Shown in pieces: positions 37,904 to 47,409 of a DNA stretch of 64,000 nt (positions are counted from its first letter, which is position 1; every line of letters begins with the position of its first letter). The position numbers were made by a program, and so were the translations under genes. This DNA comes from Yonghaparkia sp. Root332. Lineage in GTDB: Bacteria > Actinomycetota > Actinomycetes > Actinomycetales > Microbacteriaceae. The notes beneath the pieces are model-generated. The model was not told the origin of the DNA. It saw nothing but the letters and a program-made list of their open reading frames with translations, and searched no databases. The stretch covers positions 186,001 through 250,000 of the forward strand of contig NZ_LMCX01000001.1 of the NCBI RefSeq assembly GCF_001425665.1, read 5' to 3'.

Positions 37904-38383
37904 TCAGCCCTCGACGATGACCATGGCGTTCATGGTCAGGTGCGGCTGGCAGAAGTACGGGTACTCGCCTGCCTCGTCGAAGGTGAAGGTGAACGTGTCG
38001 CCCTCCTGCCCCTTCGGCGCGAGCGCGTGATCGAAGAGACCGTCGGCCGTCTGGGAGCCACGGAGACCCGTGCTCTCGTTGACGTCGCCCCAGGCACCCG
38101 AGGTGATCGTGTGCCCGATGGTCTCGCCGTTGCGCCACGTGACCGTGGTGCCGACGGGGACCGTGATCGTCTCGGGCATGAACTTCAGCCCGATCGTGAT
38201 CACCTCGTTCTCTCCCGGTGCGAGCGACTCGTCGGCCGGAGCTGATTCGCTCTGCTGCCCTGGAGCGCCCTCGGTCGGCGCCGGTGCGGCGCATCCCGAG
38301 AGCACGAGCAGAGCCGCAGGGATCATCAGCAGGCCGGCGAGGCGTGCTCGCCCGGGGCGGAGGGTCCGAGTGGTGGGTGACAT
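37904..38383 (-). CDS. Cupredoxin (plastocyanin-like) lipoprotein
   Basis: Exported type I copper protein of 159 aa. A lipoprotein signal ends at LSGC (Cys31); after a Pro/Glu-rich linker comes the cupredoxin barrel. All four copper ligands are visible: His in GHTITS, and Cys, His, Met in YFCQPHLTMNAM near the C-terminus. It may carry electrons or bind copper at the membrane surface. ATG at 38383 gives a normal signal peptide, although no good ribosome binding site precedes it; a 10-bp hairpin lies just upstream. Confidence 0.9.
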   Translation of the reverse strand: MSPTTRTLRPGRARLAGLLMIPAALLVLSGCAAPAPTEGAPGQQSESAPADESLAPGENEVITIGLKFMPETITVPVGTTVTWRNGETIGHTITSGAWGDVNESTGLRGSQTADGLFDHALAPKGQEGDTFTFTFDEAGEYPYFCQPHLTMNAMVIVEG

Positions 38384-38400
38384 GCAAGGGGTTCGGCACC

Positions 38401-38432
38401 CTCGGCCCGAGGGTTTGCGCATTCGGGCCGAG
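38401..38432 (-). promoter_or_regulatory. Hairpin or operator before the cupredoxin gene
   Basis: CTCGGCCCGA and its complement, 12-base spacer, beginning 17 bp upstream of the cupredoxin ATG. Either an mRNA leader hairpin or a protein-binding palindrome. Confidence 0.5.
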
Positions 38433-38696
38433 TTCGGCTGACTCTCAGGTTCGGCGGGCCGCTCGGGCGACGGGATGGTCGAGCGCAGCATCCGGGCACA
38501 GAAGTGCCGGCCCGCAGAACGCCTCTCGGCGCGTGGCCGCTCGAAGCGGCTGAAGTTGGAGCCCGGGGTTACTGCGGACCGGCACTGTCGAGTGTAACGG
38601 CGGGGTCGGCCGCGGCATTCCGCGAGCGTCCAGGTTCGGCCCGGCGACCAGCGGGGCCTCCGTTCTCGGCGCGCGGCGGGTGCCCTCGGACCCAGC

Positions 38697-38783
38697 ATGC
38701 GCAACTCAGGAACCGCAGACGCGCATGCCCGTCATCGCAGGCACGGCGGGGTCGAAGAGACGAGCGATTCCTGAGTTGCGCAT
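38697..38783. repeat. 16-bp inverted repeat with 55-bp spacer
   Basis: ATGCGCAACTCAGGAA at 38697-38712 and its exact complement at 38768-38783. The arms are less G/C-rich than the neighbourhood. The element is near the end of the gene at 38826 and could be a REP-like or miniature element or a structured RNA. Confidence 0.8.
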
Positions 38784-38825
38784 CGGCCTCGATCCCGACC
38801 GAGGAGCGGCGCGTCCCGGTTCGCG

Positions 38826-39458
38826 CTAGTCGAGGTCGCCGGCGCGCTCCAGCCGCGCGCACGCGGCGAAGTCGCGAGCCGACGCCGCGAGCCGCGCGGC
38901 GCGCGTCGTGAGTTCGGCGGCTCGCGCGTCGTCGACGGCGGCGTCGGCGTCGTCGGCGAGGTCGGCGGCTCCCGCGGCGGCGGTGCGGCAGAACGCGGCG
39001 GCGCGCTCGAGGGCGACGGCGAAGTCGCCGACGTAGGCGCCGCGCAGCACGGCGTCGGCGAGGTCGCGGATCTGGTCCGGGCCGGTGGGTGCCTCGGCGC
39101 CGGCGACGACGACGTCGGCGGTCGCGAGCACCTCGCTCCCGCGCTGGAAGAGCAGCGCGGTGCCCGCGGGGTCGGCGCGGATGAGGGCCCGTAACAGCGA
39201 CAGTCGCCATAGGGCGCCCGGCAGCGAGCGGGCGCCGGCGCGCGACCAGAGCTCGGCGAGCGTGTCGAGCCCGTGCTCGTCGGTGTAGGCGACCATGCGC
39301 TCAATGAGGTCGGGGTCGTCGCTCGCGCGCACGCGGTGCACGAGCGCCCGCGCGCTGTCATGGGCGATGCGCAGAGTCACGGCGGGGTCGAGCCCGCCCT
39401 CGTAGGCCTCGAAGTGCGCGCTCGGCACCCGCACGGGTCGGAGGTGTCGATCGGCCAT
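38826..39458 (-). CDS. Hypothetical Ala-rich cytoplasmic protein
   Basis: Protein of 210 aa with no signal peptide or membrane segment, predicted helical and very rich in Ala, Arg and Asp. Segments such as RALVHRVRASDDPDLIERMV and LPGALWRLSLLRALIRADPA look like conserved helices, but I do not recognise a family. The ATG at 39458 starts MADRHLRPVRVP; a longer frame to 39497 exists. It is separated from the tRNA-Lys gene by about 80 bp. Confidence 0.65.
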   Translation of the reverse strand: MADRHLRPVRVPSAHFEAYEGGLDPAVTLRIAHDSARALVHRVRASDDPDLIERMVAYTDEHGLDTLAELWSRAGARSLPGALWRLSLLRALIRADPAGTALLFQRGSEVLATADVVVAGAEAPTGPDQIRDLADAVLRGAYVGDFAVALERAAAFCRTAAAGAADLADDADAAVDDARAAELTTRAARLAASARDFAACARLERAGDLD

Positions 39459-39536
39459 GCGTTCCACGGTACTCGCGCGGTCTGGACGCCCCGCCACCGC
39501 CGCAGCGCACCCCGGCGCGCGGTAGATTCGTACCGC

Positions 39537-39609
39537 GGGCCTCTAGCTCAGTCGGTAGAGCAGCGGACTTTTAATCCGCGGGTCGTGGGTTCGAGCCCCA
39601 CGGGGCCCA
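39537..39609 (+). tRNA. tRNA-Lys (anticodon TTT)
   Basis: A 73-nt cloverleaf: acceptor stem GGGCCTC/GGGGCCC with one G-U pair, D arm TAGCTCAGTCGGTAGAGCA, anticodon stem GCGGA/TCCGC around loop CTTTTAA, variable loop, T arm GTGGGTTCGAGCCCCAC and discriminator A at 39609. CCA is not encoded. It reads AAA/AAG lysine codons. It ends 4 bp from the stop codon of the convergent small exported protein. Confidence 0.98.
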
Positions 39610-39613
39610 CCGC

Positions 39614-40015
39614 TCAGTCCTCGGTACCGGCGCGGGGGCCGGGCATGTCCTTCGTCACGGTGAAGGCGCCGATGATCGTCTCGCCGTCGCTCGCGTACAC
39701 GTCGACCACGCGCTCGCCCGACTCGAGCGAGCCGGCGACGTTGCGCGCCAGCTCGAGCTCGCTCACGCGCACGTAGCCGATCTGGCCGTCGTCGGTGGGC
39801 GCCGCGAGAAGGTCGGGGACCTGGCTGCCGTTGGCGCTGCCGTAGGTCTCGCCGCGCTCGTTGACCGGGAACTCCACGGCGGCCCCGTCGGCGCCGGCGA
39901 TCTGCGCCTGGCCGCCGCTGACGCTGTCGCCGATCGCCGGCGCCATGATGAGAAGAGTGACGATCGCGGCGACTCCGGCGACGGCGGCGATGATGATCTT
40001 GACGGTGCTGGTCAT
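39614..40015 (-). CDS. Small membrane-anchored or secreted protein
   Basis: Protein of 133 aa starting MTSTVKIIIAAVAGVAAIV: a short basic N-terminus and one hydrophobic helix (residues 6-25) that may be a signal anchor or cleaved signal. The rest is a polar, probably beta-rich extracytoplasmic domain. The ATG at 40015 follows GGAG. I recognise no family. It lies between tRNA-Lys and galM with no obvious link to either. Confidence 0.65.
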   Translation of the reverse strand: MTSTVKIIIAAVAGVAAIVTLLIMAPAIGDSVSGGQAQIAGADGAAVEFPVNERGETYGSANGSQVPDLLAAPTDDGQIGYVRVSELELARNVAGSLESGERVVDVYASDGETIIGAFTVTKDMPGPRAGTED

Positions 40016-40166
40016 GCGAGACTCCGAGTCCGACCTCCGGCCCACTCCCCCGATGGATGGCGCGGTCGATCTGGATCTCATCCAACCAGGCGCCGGGCAT
40101 CCTCGATACCGCGCCGGTGCCCCCACTTAACGGGGCCGCCTCACCGACGACGAGGCGACGGATGCC

Positions 40167-41099
40167 CTACGCGGGCCGGCAGATCCCCCAGCTGCCCGAC
40201 CACGACTCGCCGGGCTGCAGCCAGCGCAGTCCGATGCCCGAGTTGAGCGCGTCGGCGGGAGCCGTCATCGGCTCGACCGCGATCCCGGTCTGCTGGCCGT
40301 GCGCCCCGGGGAAGATGCGGGTGACGAAGACCTGCAGCCACTCCCACTCGCGACCCTGCCACAGCTCCGTCTCGGTGCCGTCGGGCGCCGAGAGCACCGT
40401 GCGGATGATCCCGTCGCCGTCGGGCTCGACGCGCCAGGCGTCGTCGAAGCGGGCGTCCTTCACCGCGACGCCGTCGCTCAGGTCGAAGAGCGTGCCCGCG
40501 ACCGGCTCGAGGCCATCGGGGTTCAGGCGGTCGTCGACGATGACGTGCTCGACCGTGCGTGCGGTGATCGTGAGCTCGTCGACCAGGTGGTCGCCCACCG
40601 CGAGGAAGGGGTGCGCGCCGAACGCGATCGGGGCGGCGTGGGTTCCGATGTTGGTCGCCGAGTGCGTGACGCGGATCCCGTTGCCGGTCAGCGCGTACTG
40701 GACGGTCGTCCAGAGATGGAAGGGCCAGCCGTGCTGCGGGACGATCGCCGCGCCCAGCGTCACCGAGTCGTCCCACTTCTCCACGACGCGGTACGGGGTG
40801 TTGCGCAGCAGGCCGTGGATGGCGTTGCTCCGCTCGACCTCCGTGATGTCGAGCTGCAGCGCCGTCCCCTCGTGCACCCAGCGGCCGTCGCGCACGCGGT
40901 TCGGCCAGGGGGCGAGCACGATGCCGTGCCCGAACGGCGGGGTCGACTCGCGGGGGAAGCCCTGAACGAGCGCGTGCCCGTCGACCGAGAGCAGCCGCAA
41001 GGCGGCCGCGACCTCCGTGATGGTCGCCTCGACGGTGCCGTGGGCGCCGTCGTGGCGGAGGTGGAACTGCTCACCGGTGGGGGCTGCGATGCGGGTCAC
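40167..41099 (-). CDS. galM: Aldose 1-epimerase family protein
   Basis: Mutarotase-like protein of 310 aa that would convert beta- to alpha-galactose before GalK. Typical segments: VLAPWPNRVRDGRW near residue 62, SNAIHGLLRNTPYRV with a conserved His near residue 95, and GAHPFLAVGD near residue 162 for the second catalytic His. The catalytic Glu would be in GIAVEPMTAPADALN. It is 38 bp downstream of the DeoR regulator on the same strand and near galT-galK, so it belongs to the Leloir unit. Confidence 0.9.
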   Translation of the reverse strand: MTRIAAPTGEQFHLRHDGAHGTVEATITEVAAALRLLSVDGHALVQGFPRESTPPFGHGIVLAPWPNRVRDGRWVHEGTALQLDITEVERSNAIHGLLRNTPYRVVEKWDDSVTLGAAIVPQHGWPFHLWTTVQYALTGNGIRVTHSATNIGTHAAPIAFGAHPFLAVGDHLVDELTITARTVEHVIVDDRLNPDGLEPVAGTLFDLSDGVAVKDARFDDAWRVEPDGDGIIRTVLSAPDGTETELWQGREWEWLQVFVTRIFPGAHGQQTGIAVEPMTAPADALNSGIGLRWLQPGESWSGSWGICRPA

Positions 41100-41137
41100 G
41101 TCGTCAGACTAACGCCGGGCGGCTCCGGCGCGCGGCC

Positions 41138-41941
41138 TCAGCGGCGTCGGGGCGGGACCGCTCTCACTCGCAGCCCGGCCGCATCGAGAGCCGCGGCATC
41201 CCCCTCATCGAGACCGGTGTCGGTGATGAGCTCGTCGATCTCGTCGAGGTGCGCCACGCGGCCCAGGTGCGCCTGGCCGATCTTGCTCGAGTCGGCGACG
41301 AGCAGGCGCCGGGCGGCGCTCGCGACCATGCGACGCTTGACCTCTGCCTCGGGCAGGTTGACGTTCGTGACGCCGTGCTCGACGTGGACGCCCGTCGCGC
41401 CGAGGATCGCGAGGTCGGCGCGCACGTCGTCGAGCAGCGTCGTCGCGAGCGGGTTCACGAGCGAGTGCTGCAGCGAGCGCACCGTGCCTCCCGTGACGAC
41501 GACCGTGAAGCGGGGGATGGCCGGCTCGAGCGCGAGCGCGATGGCGAGCCCGTTCGTCACGACGACGAGCTCGCTCAGGTCGGCGCGCGCGACGAGGGCG
41601 TGGGCCACCGCGAGGGTCGTGGACCCGACGTCGAGCAGCACGCTCTCGCCCGAGCGCACCTGCTCGGCAGCGGCCGCCGCGATCGCCTCCTTCGCCCGGG
41701 TGAGCCGGGCGCGCGACTGCTCGAGGCTCGACTCGCGCTCGGCGACGAGGCCCTTCGGCATCGCCCCGCCGTGGACGCGCGCGATGCGGCCGTCGCCCTC
41801 GAGCGCGGCGAGGTCGGTGCGCACCGTGACCTCGCTCACGCCGAGCTCGCGGGCCAGGTCGGTGACGCGGGCGAACCCGCGCCGGGCGATGGAGGCGGCC
41901 ATGCGCTCGCGGCGCAACGGGGCGGAGTCGGCCACGGGCAT
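41138..41941 (-). CDS. DeoR-family repressor of the galactose genes
   Basis: Regulator of 267 aa. The N-terminal DeoR helix-turn-helix (ARELGVSEVTVRTDLAALE) is followed by the sugar-phosphate-sensing DeoRC domain (LLDVGSTTLAVAHAL; VVTNGLAIALAL; GATGVHVEHGVTN). The ATG at 41941 is used; the reading frame could extend to 42025 but without support. It is divergent from galT over a 90-bp region containing a CTTTCG/CGAAAG palindrome. The effector is likely galactose 1-phosphate or another intermediate, by family analogy. Confidence 0.9.
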   Translation of the reverse strand: MPVADSAPLRRERMAASIARRGFARVTDLARELGVSEVTVRTDLAALEGDGRIARVHGGAMPKGLVAERESSLEQSRARLTRAKEAIAAAAAEQVRSGESVLLDVGSTTLAVAHALVARADLSELVVVTNGLAIALALEPAIPRFTVVVTGGTVRSLQHSLVNPLATTLLDDVRADLAILGATGVHVEHGVTNVNLPEAEVKRRMVASAARRLLVADSSKIGQAHLGRVAHLDEIDELITDTGLDEGDAAALDAAGLRVRAVPPRRR

Positions 41942-41959
41942 CCTCGTCGTATCAGTCGG

Positions 41960-41987
41960 GCTTTCGGAAGTCGTCGATATCGAAAGC
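41960..41987. promoter_or_regulatory. Putative DeoR operator in the galT divergent region
   Basis: GCTTTCG and CGAAAGC, a perfect 7+7 bp palindrome with 14-bp spacer, 19 bp upstream of the DeoR start. TTTC/GAAA-containing repeats are typical of DeoR-family sites. Confidence 0.6.
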
Positions 41988-42030
41988 GTAGGGCTTGTGA
42001 AATCGCAAGGCCAGGTTCGTAGCATGGAGT

Positions 42031-43136
42031 GTGCCCATCACCACGCGCCCCACGACGCTCGCCGACGGCCGCGAGCTCATCTACTTCGACGACGCGGACT
42101 CGACCCTCGGGCCCGAGCGCTCGATCGATGCGCGCCTGCTCGACCCGCGGCCCGACACCGCCCGCATGCGGCAGGACGTCCTGACCGGCGAGTGGGTGTC
42201 GATCGCGAGCAACCGGCAGAACCGGGTGTTCCTGCCGCCCGCCGATCAGGACCCGCTCGCGCCGCAGAGCGCCGCCAACCCGAGCGAGATCCCGTCGAAC
42301 TACGACGTCGCCGTCTTCGAGAACCGCTCGCCGAGCTTCGGGCCCGACCTGCAGCACCCCGAGGCGCCCGCGGGCCTCGCCGACCTGCGCGCGATCGGCC
42401 TCGAGCGCACGCGCGCGAGCGTCGGCCGCTGCGAGGTCGTGTGCTTCGCCCCCGACCACGAGGGCTCGTTCGGCTCGCAGACCGTCAGCCGCGCGCGCAC
42501 CGTCATCGAGGCGTGGGCGCAGCGCACCGAGGCCCTGTCGCGGATGCCCGGAATCGAGCAGGTCTTCGTCTTCGAGAACCGCGGGCAGGAGATCGGGGTG
42601 ACCCTGCCCCACCCGCACGGGCAGATCTACGCGTACCCCTTCATCACGCCGCGGACGTCGACGCTGCTGCGCTCGATCGAGACTGTCGGGCCCGACCTCT
42701 TCGGGCGGATCCTGGAGACCGAGCAGGCGGGCCCGCGCGTGCTCGCCCGCACCGAGCACTTCACCGCCTTCGTGCCGTTCGCCGCGCGCTGGCCGCTCGA
42801 GATCCACCTCCTGCCGCACCGGCACGTGCCCGACCTCGCCGGGCTGACCGACGAGGAGCGCGACGACCTCGCGCCGCTCTACCGCCGCCTGCTGCGCGGG
42901 CTGGACGCCGTCTACGACTCCCCGACGCCGTACATCGCGGCCTGGCACCAGGCGCCCGTGAACGAGGGGCGGGATGCCGTGCGCCTGATGCTCCAGGTGA
43001 CGAGCCCGCGCCGCGCCGCTGACAGACTGAAGTACCTCGCCGGGTCGGAGGCCGCCATGGGCGCCTTCATCGGCGATGTGGCCCCCGAAGCGCAGGCCGC
43101 CGTCCTGCGCGCGGCGATCGAGAAGGCAGATCAGAG

Positions 43137-43140
<4 letters not shown>
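42031..43140 (+). CDS. galT: Galactose-1-phosphate uridylyltransferase
   Basis: Leloir enzyme of 369 aa exchanging UMP between UDP-glucose and galactose 1-phosphate. The nucleophile motif HPHGQ lies near residues 194-198; NRQNRVFLPP near residue 61 and the C-terminal AWHQAPVNEG with a conserved His are also typical. GTG start. Its TGA overlaps the TTG start of galK (TTGA), so translation is coupled. No galE is present in the window. Confidence 0.95.
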
Positions 43141-44300
<1,160 letters not shown>

Positions 44301-44377
44301 CGGCGACCGCCGCCCGACGACGCTGGGTGCGCGATGTGACGGCAGCTTCCCGCGTGCACTCGCGCGGAGTGGTCCGC

Positions 44378-45850
44378 CTAGCGCGCGATCGCGAGCGTCG
44401 CAGCCGTCTCGCCGAGGATTCGGTCGGCGACGTCGGGGTCGTCGCTCACCTTCCCGCCGTACGACGGGATCATGCGCGAGAGCGCGGGCGCCCACCCCTG
44501 GACGCGGTCGGGGAAGCAGCGAGCGATGAGCTCGAGCATGATGGGGGCCGCCGTGGAGGCTCCGGGCGATGCGCCGAGCAGGCCGGCGATCGTGCCGTCC
44601 GCCGAGGCGACGACCTCGGTGCCGAACTGCAGCACTCCGCCCTTCTCGGGGTCGCGCTTGATGACCTGGACGCGCTGACCGGCCACCATCCTGTACCAGT
44701 CCCGGCCATCCGCCTTCGGGTAGAAGTCGCGGAGGGCGTTCAGGCGGTCCTCGCGGCTCGCGGTGAGCTCGCCCACCAGGTACTTCACGAGGTCGAAGTT
44801 GCGCAGGCCCACCTGCAGCATCGGCACGATGTTGTGCCAGCGGATCGAGGCGAACAGATCCAGCCACGAGCCCGTCTTCAGGAACTTGGGGCTGAACCCG
44901 GCGTAGGGGCCGAAGAGCAGGGAGGTCTCGCCGTCGACGACGCGCGTATCGAGGTGCGGCACCGACATGGGCGGCGCGCCGACCGAGGCCTTGCCGTAGA
45001 CCTTCGCGAGATGCCGGGCGACGACCTCGGGGTTGTCGCTGCGGAGCCACTCGCCGCTGATCGGGAAGCCGCCGAAGCCGCGGATCTCCGGGATCCCGCT
45101 CTTCTGCAGCAGCGGCAGCGCGTGGCCGCCCGCGCCGACGAACACGAAGCGCGCCTCCACCTCGGTGGGGGTGCCGCCGACCTCGTGGCGCATCGACACG
45201 CGCCACGCGTCGTCCTTCAGCTTCTTCAGCCCCGTGACGCGGTGCTCGAGGTGCAGCGACGCCCCGTTCGCGACGAGCCCGTCGACGAGGAGCCGGGTGA
45301 GCGCCCCGAAGTCGACGTCGGTGCCCGCGGCCATGAACGTCGCGGCGATCGGCTGATCCTTCGCGCGGCCCGGGATGAGCAGGGGCGCCCAGGCGCGGAT
45401 CTGCGCGACGTCCTCGCTGTACTCCATGCCCGCGAACAGCGGGTGGTCCTTCAGGGCCTCGAAGCGCTTGCGCAGGTACTCGACGTTCGCCTCGCCCCAC
45501 ACGAAGCTCATGTGCGGGGTCGAGTTGAGGAAGGCCTTCGGCTCGGGCAGCAGGCCCTCGCCGACGAGGTACGACCAGAACTGCCGCGACACCTGGAACT
45601 GCTCGTTGACCTTCACCGCGTTGGCGATGTCGATCGTGCCGTCGGGCCGCTCGGGCGTGTAGTTGAGCTCGCAGAGGGCGGCGTGACCGGTGCCGGCGTT
45701 GTTCCACGGGTTGGAGCTCTCGAGCGCGACATCGCTCAGCCGCTCGTAGATCCGGATGTCCCACTCCGGCTCGAGCTGCTGCAGCAGGGTGCCGAGGGTC
45801 GCGCTCATGATGCCCCCGCCGATCAGGGCCACGTCGATGCGTTCAGTCAT
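44378..45850 (-). CDS. mqo: Malate:quinone oxidoreductase
   Basis: FAD-dependent peripheral membrane enzyme of 490 aa oxidising malate to oxaloacetate and passing electrons to menaquinone. The FAD motif IGGGIMSATLGTLLQQLEPE starts near residue 10; NNAGTGHAALCELNYTP near residue 51 and GASPGASTAAPIMLELI near the C-terminus are diagnostic. Length is typical. It is a TCA-cycle gene standing alone, convergent with galK. Confidence 0.96.
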   Translation of the reverse strand: MTERIDVALIGGGIMSATLGTLLQQLEPEWDIRIYERLSDVALESSNPWNNAGTGHAALCELNYTPERPDGTIDIANAVKVNEQFQVSRQFWSYLVGEGLLPEPKAFLNSTPHMSFVWGEANVEYLRKRFEALKDHPLFAGMEYSEDVAQIRAWAPLLIPGRAKDQPIAATFMAAGTDVDFGALTRLLVDGLVANGASLHLEHRVTGLKKLKDDAWRVSMRHEVGGTPTEVEARFVFVGAGGHALPLLQKSGIPEIRGFGGFPISGEWLRSDNPEVVARHLAKVYGKASVGAPPMSVPHLDTRVVDGETSLLFGPYAGFSPKFLKTGSWLDLFASIRWHNIVPMLQVGLRNFDLVKYLVGELTASREDRLNALRDFYPKADGRDWYRMVAGQRVQVIKRDPEKGGVLQFGTEVVASADGTIAGLLGASPGASTAAPIMLELIARCFPDRVQGWAPALSRMIPSYGGKVSDDPDVADRILGETAATLAIAR

Positions 45851-45909
45851 GATTGACGAGTTTACGCCCGCGGCCTGCGCGTCCGCGCCGCGCGACTAGG
45901 GTGGAGCGA

Positions 45910-46674
45910 GTGATTCTGCCCCTTCTTCTCGTCGGCGCAGTCGGCGGACTTCTTTCGGGCATGTTCGGCGTCGGCGGCGGATTCATCATGGTCCCCCTGC
46001 TCATGTGGCTCGCCGGCATGGACCAGCGCCGAGCGGCCGCCACCTCCCTCCTCGCGGTCGTTCCGATCGCCGCTGTGAGCGCGATCGGCTACGGCATCCA
46101 GGGCGAGATCGACCTCTTCGCGGCGCTCATCGTCGGCGGAGGGGCGCTCGTCGGCGCGCCGATCGGAACCTGGCTCCTGCGCCGCCTCCCCGTCGGCTGG
46201 CTCCTGTGGATGTTCATCGTCGGCATGCTCGTCGTCGCGCTCCGGCTCGTCCTCGTCGCCCCCGAGCGCGGCGCCGAGGTGGAGTTCTCGACAGGCGTCC
46301 TGTTCGGCTACCTGCTGCTCGGCCTCGTCATGGGCACCGCCTCGGGCATGTTCGGCATCGGCGGCGGCGTCATCGCGGTGCCCGTGCTCATGACCGTCTT
46401 CGGCATGGGCGATCTGCTCGCGCGCGGCACGTCGCTCATCGCGCTCATCCCGGCCGCGATCCTCAGCTCGTCCCTCAATCTGAAGGCGGGGATGCTGTCG
46501 GTGCGCGACGCCGCGATCGTCGCGGCCCCTGCGCTCCCCGCCTCGATCGCGGGGGTGTGGCTCGCGTTCCTGGTCCCGCCGTCGGTCGGCGGCATCCTGT
46601 TCGCCGCCCTGCTGCTCGCCCTCGCAGCGCAGCTGGCGATCCGCGACCTCAGGAAGCGGCGAGCAGCTCGCTGA
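45910..46674 (+). CDS. TauE/SafE family permease (first copy)
   Basis: Membrane protein of 254 aa with about eight hydrophobic segments. Two half-repeats carry the family glycine motifs (GMFGVGGGFIMVPLLMWL and GMFGIGGGVIAVPVLM). The GTG at 45910 follows AGGGTGGAG; upstream in-frame starts at 45853 and 45901 add a basic extension. Members export or import sulfite, sulfoacetate or other organic anions. It overlaps the end of the second TauE/SafE gene on the other strand by 26 bp. Confidence 0.85.
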   Translation: MILPLLLVGAVGGLLSGMFGVGGGFIMVPLLMWLAGMDQRRAAATSLLAVVPIAAVSAIGYGIQGEIDLFAALIVGGGALVGAPIGTWLLRRLPVGWLLWMFIVGMLVVALRLVLVAPERGAEVEFSTGVLFGYLLLGLVMGTASGMFGIGGGVIAVPVLMTVFGMGDLLARGTSLIALIPAAILSSSLNLKAGMLSVRDAAIVAAPALPASIAGVWLAFLVPPSVGGILFAALLLALAAQLAIRDLRKRRAAR

Positions 46675-47395
46675 CCCCGTCGACGATCGCGGCGACGCCT
46701 CCGAGGTAGGAGAACACGATGACGGCGCCGCGGGCCGCTCGCGTGCTGACGCGCGTCGAGAGCGCCTCGCCCGCGGTCAGTCCGATGACGATGCCCGCGA
46801 TCACGATGACCCAGATCCACCAGTCGATCTCGGGCAGCCGCCCCCCGCCGGCGACGACCTTGGTGAAGAACGACGTCGCCCCCAGGGTGATGAAGTAGGG
46901 CTGCAGCGTCGCCGCGAACGACGACTGCTCCCAGCGCGTGAGGATGCCGTAGATGCTGATCGGCGGACCGCTGATGCCCGCGGTCGCGCTCATGAACCCC
47001 GAGGCCGAGCCGGTGGCGAAGGCGGCGGGCTGGTTCGCGTAGACGCGGTCGGCACGCGTGACGCGCAGCGAGATGGTGAGCGCGATGACCAGGATCACGC
47101 CGATGATGATCTGCAGCCACGGGCCGCCGAGCAGCACGCTCACGATCGACCCGGGGATGATCGCGAGCAGCGCGGGGATGACGATGCGCGCGTACTGACG
47201 CCAGTCGACGCGCCGCCAGACCCGCGTCAGCACGAGCGACGACGACACCGCGCCGCAGATGTTGACGACCATGACCCCGTCGAAGGGGCCGATGAGAAGG
47301 ACGAGCACGGGCGCGACGACGAGCGCGAAGCCGAAGCCCGAGACGCGCTGCGACATCGCGCCGACGAGGACGGCGGCGCCGACCAGCAGCGCCAC
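46649..47395 (-). CDS. TauE/SafE family permease (second copy)
   Basis: Membrane protein of 248 aa, again of the TauE/SafE family (SQRVSGFGFALVVAPVLVLL near the N-terminus). The two copies here are clearly different from each other. The GTG at 47395 follows GGGAG; it keeps the first transmembrane segment, which an internal ATG at 47356 would cut. It is the last gene of the long minus-strand array and may export an acidic product, or import the substrate together with the ABC system. Confidence 0.8.
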   Translation of the reverse strand: MALLVGAAVLVGAMSQRVSGFGFALVVAPVLVLLIGPFDGVMVVNICGAVSSSLVLTRVWRRVDWRQYARIVIPALLAIIPGSIVSVLLGGPWLQIIIGVILVIALTISLRVTRADRVYANQPAAFATGSASGFMSATAGISGPPISIYGILTRWEQSSFAATLQPYFITLGATSFFTKVVAGGGRLPEIDWWIWVIVIAGIVIGLTAGEALSTRVSTRAARGAVIVFSYLGGVAAIVDGVSELLAAS

Positions 47396-47409
47396 CGCTC
47401 CCTGATCGA

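Larger units (their letters stand above)
38384..38825. other. 442-bp gene-free region with two inverted repeats
   Basis: No open frame here has a start, ribosome binding site and composition I would accept. It holds a 10+10 bp hairpin at 38401-38432 (leader of the cupredoxin gene) and a 16+16 bp inverted repeat at 38697-38783. The remainder is G/C-rich sequence with no recognised element. Confidence 0.6.
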
